From NCBI GenBank assembly GCA_034509755.1, contig CM067541.1, positions 9,412,001-9,476,000 of the forward strand: a stretch of 64,000 nucleotides of DNA. The letters are read 5' to 3'. The notes beneath the pieces are model-generated. The model made no database searches, was not told where the DNA came from, and was given only the letters and a program-made list of their open reading frames with translations. Of this stretch, positions 54,701 to 64,000 are shown piece after piece. This DNA comes from Anisodus tanguticus. Lineage: Eukaryota; Streptophyta; Magnoliopsida; Solanales; Solanaceae. Each line of letters begins with the position of its first letter. Within the stretch, counting starts at the first letter, position 1. Made by a program: the position numbers and the translations under genes.

Positions 54701-57700
54701 TGTTAATTGTGATTGTCGAAAAGAGTGGATAACACAAGTACCCAAAGACCCTAAGATGGGAATACGAAAGAGTTTTACTATATAAAATTTGTAGAGGGGA
54801 AGAATACGTCAAACCTTTGGAAGAAAGAATGTTAAGAAGATATGTAGTCATTTGTAGAGCATGATGCCAAAAAGATGGGGGTACGGAAGCATGAATAAAT
54901 AAAGTTCGGACAATGTTATTGATGGTACGATTTTTGCGCTCGGCTTTCCCATTTTGTGAGGACGTATGAGGACAAGAGAAACGGAAATTTATCCCATTAG
55001 TAGCACAAAAATCCCAAATGCCTCATTATCATATTCTTTGCCATTATCACATTGAATATTTTTTTATTTCCGGATCGAAGTGGGTACGGATGAATGCTCT
55101 AAATTTTAAAAAGGTGGAAAACACTTGAGATTTTTTCGCTAACGGAAAAGTCCATAAAAAATTGGAATAGTCATCCAAAAATAAAATATAATAACGATGG
55201 CCCAAAGAACTGAGAACAGGATACGTCCATAAATCGCTATGAATAATATCAAATGGCATTAAGGTACGAGAAGTAGAGTCTACAAATGGTAATCTAACAA
55301 GTTTTCGTAGAGAACAAGATTGACAAATTGAAGTACTACGCGTACCCTTACAAGAAATAAAATTATTTTTATGTAAAGAAGAAACAATAGACGACCTAGG
55401 GTAACCCAAACGTGCATGCCATAAGGAAGGAGCGAGAGCCACAAAAGTAGATGGCAAGGCTTGATTCGAGAGACCGGATATGGGCGTGATAGGATAAAGA
55501 TCTCCCCTACTATCACATCTCATGAGAGGAATTCCCGTCTTAAAATCCTTCACAGAAACCTAAAAGGATAAAAAATAACAGAAACTGAATTATCAGTGGT
55601 GAATTTACAGACATACACCAAAATTTTAATTAATGTAGGAGCATAAAGGGTATTTTTCAAGACAAGAGGTGGATGGGGGGAGACAAAATTGTATGACCTT
55701 AACCACGAATTGAAATTGAATTTCTATTACCAACAATTATGCCACGATTGTTGCTCAAATTGGAATAAGACGAGAGAGTACCTTGGTCGGACGTCATGTG
55801 GGTAGTGGCTCCGGTGTCCATGCACCAATTCGGGTCTGGGAGATTTAAACCAAGTGTGTGCATCGCGGCTTCAATGTCGATTTGAGTGGGACCCGTTGCA
55901 TGGTGGGCCTGCGGAGGCCGAGGCCCAATACGCAGTGGTCCAGTGGATTCCGCAACACCTATGGGCCGGGGCAGCAAGCAGGGAAATAATCCCTTGATTA
56001 TTTTCATTAATGAAAGAGTATATATACAATTTACAATTTTCCATAATAGGAAAATCATATTCCTATTCTACTCCCAAAACCCTATACTAAAAGTACAAAA
56101 ATCCTATAATTATGGTAAATGTACAATACTAATTAATATAATTATTTACCCTACAAATCAGCCACAAAACCATGATATACACTAATTATGGTAAGTGTAT
56201 ATCACGGGTACAATATAGCTACAAAACCGTGATATACACTACTTATGGTAAGTGTATATCATTGTGTATATTTAACAATAATAATATAGATTCCCTCATT
56301 ACTTATTCATGTATTAGTTATACGATGTTCAAATATAGCAAAAACATTTGTTACCAAACATGCTACAAGTTATGCATTATTTAATACATGAATAAGTTAC
56401 CTTCTAACCAACAACCAAATGGCCCGTTGTGGTCTTAGAAAAACATAATTTGTGTAGCAATTTCAGTGTTTTGGTTATTAATTTGGGTATTTTCTTGATT
56501 TTTTTTTTAGGTGGAGGAATCAAGATACTTGTTTGAGCCAAGAACAATTCAGAGAATGGAGCTATTGGTACTATCTACACTCAAGTGGAAGATGAATCCT
56601 GTAACCCCATTTTCATTTATTGATTACTTCTTCAGAAGGCTTGGATTAAATAACCACATTTGCTACGAACTTCTTAGGAGATGTGAGAGGGTGCTTCTAT
56701 CCACCATTACTGGTAATTAATTATGAATGAAAATGTTAGCACTTGAAAAGGCAAGATTAATTCTTGGTCCTAAATTATTTACTAACTGGTTAATTTTAAA
56801 AACTGGCAGATTGTAGATTTTTGTGTTATCTTCCTTCTGCTACGGCTGCTGCTACAATGTTACATGTTATTGATAGGCTAGAGCCTTGCAATGGAGAAGA
56901 GTACCAAGAACAACTTTTGGGCATTCTTGGAATAGTCAAGGTATGTCTATTTATTACTTCATGTCTTAATTCTAGTTAAATATTTCCCTAATTTGCTGTA
57001 CTAGTTGGTAGTAGCGGATCCAATAATAGGTTATCGGTTTGGCAGAACTCAATGCTCGAGGATCAATGTGATAACTCACCCTCTCGTTTTTAATATTTAT
57101 GTTCCAATTTGTGTTTTGAGCCTTTGGTTATGTCAACATTATCATTTGGACTTGTTGGCATGGATTGGGTTGAGAGGCAAGGGGCTCGGTTGAATTCACA
57201 TATTTTTCTAGTGTCAGGTGACTCATCACGGTCGCAATCTTCATGATGCAATCGCAGTGAATGGAATTTGGTTATGCATATACAGTCAAACCTTTGTATA
57301 ATAGTCCGTCTCTATAGCATTTTACTATAATAACCATGTTTGATGTGGAATCAATATTTCATGTTAAATTACATTATATATTATCTATAATAACATCTCG
57401 ATATAGCAGCCAAAAAAATGAAGTTTGTTATAGAGACGTTTAACTATATAAATAAGTATGTGCATTTCAGAATTTACGACGTTTAAATTTTGAATCTGTT
57501 TATTCCAAGTTCTAATTGGAATCAAATTGTGTGAAACAGGACAATGTGACAGATTGTTATAAGCTAGTCCAGGAAGTGGCGTCCAACATTAATTTCAGCT
57601 CAAATAAACGCAAATTTGGTGCATTGCCAGGAAGTCCTGTAGGAGTTATGGATGTGTCGTTTAGCTCTGATAGCTCCGATGACTCGTGGGCAGTGGCTGC

Positions 57701-57731
57701 ATCCGTTTCGACAAAGAAGACTAAAACATAA
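51786..57731 (+). CDS. CYCD3: D-type cyclin, D3-like
   Basis: Four exons: 51786-52247, 56511-56712, 56810-56940 and 57540-57731, GT-AG introns, 328 aa plus TAA. The cyclin box starts near residue 82 (SRKEAVEWILESIGYHNFSA, VNYLDRFLLS, CLSLAAKVEETQVPLLLDLQ) and continues in exon 2 (FEPRTIQRMELLVLSTLKWK, NPVTPFSFIDYF). Exon 3 gives SATAAATMLHVIDRLEP; exon 4 the D3 tail (NKRKFGALPGSPVGVMDVSF, SSDSSDDSWAVAAS). D-type cyclins bind CDKA and retinoblastoma-related protein to drive G1/S entry. The RB-binding LxCxE reads LYCKN (residues 29-33), with Asn where Glu is expected. Intron 1 carries a 3.7-kb Copia inside a MITE. The start is the only in-frame ATG before residue 69. Confidence 0.93.
52563..52860 (-). 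repeat. 3' LTR of the intronic Copia
   Basis: In + orientation TGAAAGAAATAATTCC...GTATATTTAACA, 298 bp, next to CACCCCCGC, the reverse of the polypurine tract. It contains two AATTATGGTAAGTGTATATC-like units. Confidence 0.92.
52861..54090 (-). pseudogene. Reverse transcriptase and truncated RNase H of the intronic Copia
   Basis: Frame 54086-53448: MTDEYNAFIDNKTSELVPHP, DVKNAFLHGNLTETVYMHQP, KKSLYGLKQPPRAWYKRF and LLYVDDIILTAST (catalytic YVDD). Frame 53444-52872: MGIDVTRHAGGLFLSQRNYA, RSLAGALQYLTFTRPDITYV, DADWGGCPDTRRSTFGYC. After VSWSAKRQS the sequence jumps to the region encoding CRHLHQRSS (the out-of-frame ADIFTKG segment), so the acidic motif and VYCDN part of RNase H are deleted. One break near 53446 separates the two frames. 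Confidence 0.9.
54091..55560 (-). pseudogene. Integrase and linker of the intronic Copia
   Basis: Frame 55553-55047: MKDFKTGIPLMRCDSRGDLY, WHARLGYPRSSIVSS, CQSCSLRK, IIHSDLWTYPVLSSLGHRYY and FLDDYSNFLWTFPLAKK. The first His of the zinc motif reads GYP instead of GHP. After a shift the core continues near 55050-54900 with CDN and NGKAER on the minus strand. Frame 54851-54174 is the linker (YLLNILSSKGLTYSSPLQIL, KIQARSTPCMFLSFPSNHHG), rich in Pro and Ala before RT. Confidence 0.87.
55699..55983 (-). pseudogene. Protease fragment of the intronic Copia
   Basis: Reads GPTQIDIEAAMHTLGLNLPD and NWCMDTGATTHMTSDQGT, with the active Asp kept, then GIIVGNRNSISIRG. The gag upstream is deleted up to the LTR. 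Confidence 0.85.
55984..56277 (-). repeat. 5' LTR of the intronic Copia, inner end lost
   Basis: Same sequence as 52563-52860 but lacking the first five or six bases at the inner end (AAATAATCCC follows GCAAGCAGGG). Confidence 0.9.
57280..57445. mobile_element. Possible MITE in cyclin intron 3
   Basis: CAGTCAAACCTTTGTATAAT and GTCCGTCTCTATAG at the left, and ATATAGCAGCC with GTTATAGAGACGTTT at the right, are inverted relatives (CTCTATA/TATAGAG). Small, AT-rich and non-coding; boundaries approximate. Confidence 0.45.
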
Positions 57732-60700
57732 ACGTGGTTCACAAGAAGGAAAAAGTATATTGCATATGGCACGAGATGATAAAGAAGGTTTATTTCCCCT
57801 TACATGGCGAAAGTCGAGTAGACAATCCAGCTGCCAGTACCCTTAAAATCAATCTATGGATTCTCAAAATTTGTCTATGAATTAGTTTTTCCTAAGGAGA
57901 CTACGGATACTCAATTAGTTACACATCCATTTATGTCCAATAACACTCTGTTCTTGCTATAATTCACAAGTTAAATTGCTCATAATCATATTTACATGTC
58001 AAAATTGACTCTTTCAAAGATTTGGATTGTAGAGGCAAAGATGGCTGGCATTTTATTTGGAGGAAATCAAAATGCTTATGAACAGTTGAAAATAATTTCA
58101 TGTCTATTCTTCTTTGTATAAAATTTGTTGAATATTTCATAGCTTCAAATTTGAATGTGAGTTGAATAACAGGTTCCAGGCTGTTATTTGTTCAGTACTT
58201 CATTGTCCAGTGGCCATATGGATTGAAATTTTTTACTCTATTTACTGCTACGACTTGTGTATGGGAAAAAAAAATCAAATTAGGTGAAAGGTGTGGATTT
58301 TGTTCCGGAAATAGAGGCGGAGTCATAATTTTTAGTTTATGAATTCTGAATCCCAATTTCTTTTTGCTGATTAGATTTTTAATAAATTATTTATATATAT
58401 CAAAAATATCTTTTTAAGGATGGATCCGCCTCTGAAGGGAAAAACTTGTTGTCGGCATGGGTGGAGCTATCCGAACTCCCTTCGTTGAAAAATTATACTA
58501 TTATATATATATAAGATTAAAATTAAATTTACATATACTTAGCAAATGTTGAATCTTCTTAACTTCTTCTTGTACTTATTAATTTATATTTTGAATTTAT
58601 TTAGTGAAAAATTTGTCTGGAAGTTGGATTTGCAATTATTTATGTTTGACCTCGTTGGAAGAGCTAGTCTCTTTTAAGACTTCTGTTGTTTCAAATTGCG
58701 AGGTGTTGAAATAAAAATACAGTTAATGCATAAACAATTAATCAAAAGATTAAAGCTGAGGTAATTTTGAGACCTCCACTAGAGACCTAACATGTGCTTT
58801 CTTAACCTCTTTAAAATAAAGAATCATAACTAGCTTTTTCTTTTTCATTATTTGAAGCTCTAGCAATTTTATTCAGAAATTACACATAAAATAATGGGAT
58901 TGTGCGGGTCAAATCTAGCGCGAATGTCGGAACGCCACTCATAATATTTAGGGATAAGAACATTTTTGTCCCTCGGTCATTTATAATTCTGATCTTTAAT
59001 ATTTGACTCATCATATTTAATCTTTAATGAGTTAATTGTGGATGTTTTGATCCCTTAAAGGTAGGAAATATGCCATACATTGTCTATCTTTAAGTTATAT
59101 TACATTCAAATATAAAGTAACAATACAAATTTTAACAATAAGTAATTATGATGAACTTGTGAAAATTTATTTTTAAAAAAATCAAAAGTGTATATTCAAT
59201 TAACTGAAGGTTTAACGTATTTAGTTAGATGATAAGGGCTAAATTCAAATTTTATTTATAATCGGAGGGACCAACTGTGTTATTAACCCATATAGATGCA
59301 CTATCGGTGTAAATGAAAAATCGTCTAAGCTTTTGATGTTTCATGTGCCTATTGCATTTCATACCTCCCATAATATTAATTAGCCAAGCTTGAATGCTAG
59401 TTTTTGTTTTTAAGAAAATGCTATAAAATAACTACTGCAACATAAAATGCATGTCTCTTACAGTAACATTTTTGCTTCAACTATGGTATTGAGGTGATAA
59501 ATGAAAATTTAGGGGTTCGTTTGGTTGTTGGTTAGGAAATGAATTACTTATGTACTAAAACCGACATAATTCGTATAAGTTACGAGAAAAAGATAAAGGA
59601 CAGAGTTCGAAAGCAGTGACACAAAATCCAAGAAGAAGGTTTAGGAGTATTTAAAGAGTGTAAAAGTGAGTTTATAGAAAGATTAGAACACTATATGGAT
59701 GCAATTAGATTCACCCTAAAACTATGCACAAATAACAAGAGGCAAACAGGTGAAAGGTGGGAAGTTAACTGGGGAAATTGGGGGACAATATCTTTTGATT
59801 TTCTATGATGTGTCATTGTTGGTATATTTGTTCATTGCTTTTGGTAGTTAGCATATAATGGACTTCAATTTTTCCAACCCTTAAAGAAAAAGAAGTAAAG
59901 ACAATTCCAAGAATTGGATTGCAGTGAGAGATGTGAGAGTTGGTTCCAGTTAACATCATCTCTTCTTTTGTGAGAAGTGGCCATCTTTAGAGTACTATTT
60001 TAATAGATAAATATTTACATGTATTCAATATTTATATCAAACTTGTTGGAACCTTGCTATTCGGTCGAGTCCATTCATAAGGGTGCTAATTAGCATGTTA
60101 ACCCTTTAACTAGTCCTTCTAAAATCCTGATACCAACTTATAAAAATACCATTATGGGTGAAGTCTTTTCACTAGACTAGAGACAGTTAGGGTTTTACAT
60201 ACGAAAGATATATATCTGCATCGAAGGGATTTTTAAGTTGTGAAAACAAGGAGTTCATCCATCACGTGAGGATTTCGGACAATCAGTAATTCGAGTCGTG
60301 ATTGCTACAAATAATCCGCTTCCGCAAGGAGAGAACTTGTAAGTCTCCTAACCAATTTTTACTTCTAAACTAAATAATTTAATAATGCTAATTAAACATT
60401 AAAATACAATTATATATCACTTAGGTTAGTTTACAAAAGATACCTATCTTATATTTATTAATTTTCAAATAATAGGTAAAATAATAGCCGAGATATTGAG
60501 AGTACGAAATATTTAACATTATAAATTTGTAATAAATGTTTGTCCTAATTAAAAGTGTTTAATACTGACGGCGGCCAAATACTGTTACATAATACTATGC
60601 CGCAAGCTAGCTGTAGTAGTCATTGACAGTTGCTTAACAGTTATGGAGTGTACGTAGTAGTTAGATTAATAAACATGAATTATTATTGTTCTTAAATTCT

Positions 60701-63285
60701 TCCTACACTCGTATAATACAATCCATAAGTGAGAGAATAATATCCACAAATCCAAGTGTTGATATAACGAATTTAAGAAACTACAAATTGAAGAATGGCT
60801 CAAAAGGGCCAATAATTCAATTGCCAAATAATGATTTCCTCAGTATTTGTGAAGAATGATCCAGTATTATAAAAGACGGATCATGATTTAAATTTAATCG
60901 GTTTAACTTTGCAATAAATTCACTATACTATTAAAATTATGATTTAATATCTAATATTAATTAGTTAAGATTTTAATAAATAGAACATATATATCTATAC
61001 TCAGCTCAAATTCAAATTCTTGTTCAGATGAACCCATAGTTAAAGTGCTAGTCAGGGTTGGCCTCTAGGTATATCAGGTACAACTCATTGCGCCACGTTC
61101 ATTTCAATTAGGGGCAGATAGTGCTTCGATGGATTGGGCAGAACCTAATAGCGTATTTTGGTCCAAATTCTGTACAATATGTACAAATTAAATTATTAAT
61201 TTAGAATTTAATAATTTCAAAAAATTAGAATCTCAAATTCATAAGTTTCAAATGTTGACTCCGCCTCTGCATTAACCAGAACTGAAGTTCATCTGTAACC
61301 ATTTGCTGGACATCAAACTCTTGAGTTTTGCTTTGTATTGTTCTATTTATTGGTGTTGACAGCCAGCGTGGTATTGTACTTGAATTGATAATGAAATTGT
61401 TATCGAATGCTTGGTTCCTATCACCCGTAGAATAATCATTGTACTTGAATCAATAATGAAGTGGTTATCCTATGTTTAGTTCCTATCATTTGTAAATAAT
61501 AATTGTCCCATAACACAAAAGCATATAAATAAAATCAGCATATAGACAAGCTTTTGAAAATAATTCCTTCACCTACTGCAGTAGCCGCTACTTCTTTTTT
61601 CGTCACTGTTTGAAATATTGATTTTTCACGTACGACGAGATTTATAAGTGACCTTAAATTAACGAAAAATGTATTCCTTCGACAGTTTTGTATTATTCTT
61701 TTTTCTTAGTTGACTTTTAAAATATTCTTTCTACTTCAAAAATCTCCAACAGACATTAAGTAAATTTACATTAGATCAATGATGTTATTTCACACTTAGC
61801 ATTTGAATTTTGGCTATGGTCTCTGCAGTTAATTGCAAACAAGAAACTCGATACAACTAAGGATCGTTTGGCCATAAAAGTATTTTTTTTCTGAAATAAT
61901 TTTTCATTTTATTTGAAAATCATTGTTTGGTCATGAAAAAGTTCAAATTCAACTAAAAGTTGTATCTTAAATTTGGGAAACAACCTATATCTGTTTTCTA
62001 ACTTACTTTTCACTTTTGAAGTTATATTTATGTATTAAATACATTCAAGTATATGAAAGTATATTTATGTCCTAGAGACAATCTGTATTAGGACAAATCT
62101 ACTTTATACACATTCATATTATTATTAATAGAGATTAATATTTTGGCATTTGCAATTATTGAATTATTATTTGATTGTTTGTAATTATTCATTAATGTGC
62201 ATCCATTGAGCTTACGTTGTCATTAATAGAGTGAAATATTAATGATAGAGCGTAAATCTTAAAATAGCCTCGACTAATTATCATCGAGAATGGGATATCG
62301 ATGATATGTGATAAGTCAACATGTGGTCTGCATAATATGAGGTCTTTCAGGGAAACGTGCGTACTTGGTCTAAAATGGATAATATCACATTATGTTAAAA
62401 GTATTTTTAGGTTGTTTTAGCTAGCAATTGGTATTAGGGCCAATGATTCAACAAAATGAGTATGAAAATGACAAAGATGATGGTGTGGGGTCCGTCTTAA
62501 TGTCTTTGCTCTTCTACGAGCCAATTTACTATCTTTACCGTAGCTTTAAAAACACATACACAAAAAAGAAACCAATGGGCTTTGATGGACATAATAATGG
62601 TTGATGTGGGTATACATAATAATTAATCTTCAAATAAGCCAATAAAATGATGAGTTTGTGAAACTTAGTTTGAGGGGAGATTGTAGGGTGGGTAAACAAA
62701 GTCCATTAGTTGAAAACAAGTTATATAAGGTGTAGTAATATTCTTAATCAAATGAACAATGATGTTAAGAATATCTATGGACTGGCTTAATTAACCCATT
62801 CGAAATCCAATATCATAAAAATAAATTAGTCTCTCAAGCAATAAAAGCTTACTCCATTTTCTACTGATATAAGTGTGTTAAATTCAAAGACTCTTAACGA
62901 GCATTTGATCTAAAGTAAACATACTAATATGTCTAATTGATACTTAATGCTCTAAAGTAAACATACTAATATGTCTAATTGATACTGCATGTAGATAGAT
63001 ACCTTTTTCTTCCATTGTGTCTCACTCAGATATTGATTTCTTTAACTTCAAAATAAATTTTATATTTATAAGAAAGTGTATGCTTTTTGTTTCTTCAACT
63101 CTATTTTTCAAAATTTGGTGGGGGAGGGGGGAAGATAAAAGATATGCTACCATATCTTGAGAATCCAATGGGGTTCTTGTGCTAATGCAATTACACACTC
63201 TCTGCAGGCCATGAAGAGTCTCTTTCTCAGGTAAATGCCAAATAAAACATTCAATTTTACAGTAGAACATTTTTGCTATATATGT
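57732..63285. other. Non-coding region downstream of the cyclin gene
   Basis: Probably the cyclin 3' UTR (to about 58000), then AT-rich intergenic DNA without a credible ORF or RNA gene. MITE-like ends occur at 59515 (GGGGTTCGTTTGGTTGTTGG) and 61860 (GGATCGTTTGGCCATAAAAG), without partners I could define. Confidence 0.5.
62910..62986 (+). repeat. 42-bp tandem duplication
   Basis: CTAAAGTAAACATACTAATA with TGTCTAATTGATACT occurs twice, offset by 42 bp (62911 and 62953). Confidence 0.9.
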
Positions 63286-63298
63286 AATATATGTGTAT

Positions 63299-63484
63299 GA
63301 AGGGGAGTCTTGGAGTAACTGGTAAAGTTGTTGTCATGTGATCAGGAGGTCATGGGTTCAAGCCGTGGAAACAGTCTCTGGCAGAAATGCAAGGTAAGGT
63401 TGCGTACAACAGACCCTTGTGGTCCGACCCTTCCCCAGACCCCGCGCATAGCGGGAGCTTAGTGCACTGGGCTGCCCTTTATGC
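63299..63484 (+). mobile_element. Au-type SINE with target site duplication
   Basis: GGGGAGTCTTGGAGTAACTG (A-box region), GGTCATGGGTTCAAGCCGTG (B box), GCAAGGTAAGGTTGCGTACA, CCCTTCCCCAGACCCCGCGC and GGGAGCTTAGTGCACTGGGC in the order of the Au SINE family of angiosperms. Flanked by the 13-bp duplication AATATATGTGTAT (63286-63298 and 63485-63497). Confidence 0.92.
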
Positions 63485-63497
63485 AATATATGTGTAT

Positions 63498-64000
63498 ATA
63501 TTATTAATGGTTTTTTTTTCTGGCACCATAGTATTGGTGTGTTTGCTAGTGACACATCTACTGAGAACTGCTCCATTATTTCTGGCAAGGTCTTATGGGC
63601 CAGGCCGTACTCATGGTCCAATCTGAAAATTTGAAATGGTCCAATACATTTGGATCTTCTATCTGGCCAGGGATCCATGGTGGGTCCTGAGAAAACACGC
63701 CCAGAGTTATCAGTCAAACAATTAAGGGAAAAGACTAACAAACTTAAGTTATTAGTAGCATTTTCTACGTTATCAATCTACCCTTGCTATAGACAAATAT
63801 ACCTTGTTACAACAACAAGAACATTTAGAGTATAATCATAAAAGTGAGGTATAGGGAGGGTGGTGTGTATGCAAACCTCATTCCTATATTAAGAAGGTAG
63901 AGAGCATGTTTTCGATAGAGCCTCGACTCAAGTAAAGCATATCAAAGCAGGTTTGAAAAAATATAGTAGTGAAGAAGTCATTTCGAAAATATTGGAGAAA
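63498..64000. other. Non-coding window end
   Basis: No credible gene or element recognised. Short ORFs here have no domain-like features. Confidence 0.5.

Larger units (their letters stand above)
52563..56277 (-). mobile_element. Family-A Copia in cyclin intron 1, internally deleted
   Basis: Minus-strand element flanked by the perfect duplication ATAAT (52558-52562 and 56278-56282). LTRs are 52563-52860 (3') and 55984-56277 (5'). The primer site, gag and the last few bases of the 5' LTR are missing (junction near 55983); a second deletion removes the RNase H core (near 52975). It is a defective copy that must have been mobilised before these deletions or in trans. Confidence 0.94.
52434..56425. 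mobile_element. MITE in cyclin intron 1, split by the Copia insertion
   Basis: The left end GGGTCGTTTGGTTGTTGGTT (52434 on) and the reverse of the right end, GGGCCATTTGGTTGTTGGTT (56425 downwards), form 23-bp terminal inverted repeats with two mismatches; both continue into TAATGCATAA-containing subterminal DNA. Without the Copia the element is about 272 bp. A similar end occurs at 59515. The target duplication was not resolved. Confidence 0.75.

Noticed and set aside
62000..63270. A gene in the right-hand interval
   Set aside because: Only short ORFs without domain-like sequence or splice structure were seen.

Overview
This window is nuclear DNA of a flowering plant, most likely a Solanaceae species and plausibly Nicotiana. 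The reasons are intron-containing genes with plant orthologues, TS-type SINEs ending in TTG repeats, an Au-type SINE, and dense nested Copia, Tat (Ty3/gypsy), TRIM, MULE and MITE insertions. The species is inferred; no search was possible.

Two host genes can be assembled exon by exon, both on the + strand. The first (19739-28676, 8 exons, 238 aa) is a PQ-loop protein of the MPDU1 family, a mannose-P-dolichol utilisation factor. Its first intron is swollen by a G-rich minisatellite, an array of about 185-bp repeats, a 5'-truncated LINE and TS SINEs. The second (51786-57731, 4 exons, 328 aa) is a D-type (D3-like) cyclin. Its first intron holds a 3.7-kb Copia element that sits inside a MITE.

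The rest is transposon-derived. 1-2025: minus-strand Copia (family B), cut by the window edge. 3394-6372: two head-to-head pieces of another Copia family (family A) forming an inverted repeat. 6373-16446: degenerate Tat-lineage Ty3 element with gag, protease, RT, dual RNase H, integrase and an antisense extra ORF. 16447-19500: LTR-like non-coding repeats. 31060-35867: complete young family-B Copia with a perfect 5-bp target duplication. 37368-38954: TRIM split by a solo LTR. 40435-50941: a roughly 10.5-kb Mutator-like element carrying a plant-mobile-domain (PMD) gene, two related small coiled-coil ORFs and a MURA-type transposase, interrupted by a 3'-truncated family-A Copia (45006-47493). 57732-64000: mostly non-coding, with an Au SINE and short repeats.

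Nearly all transposon ORFs carry stops or frameshifts. The most unusual structure is the PMD-carrying MULE with its paralogous small ORFs and a recurrent GCGAACTG motif. The most functionally relevant observations are the TE-laden cyclin gene with an altered LxCxE motif and the perfect intronic hairpin in the MPDU1 gene.
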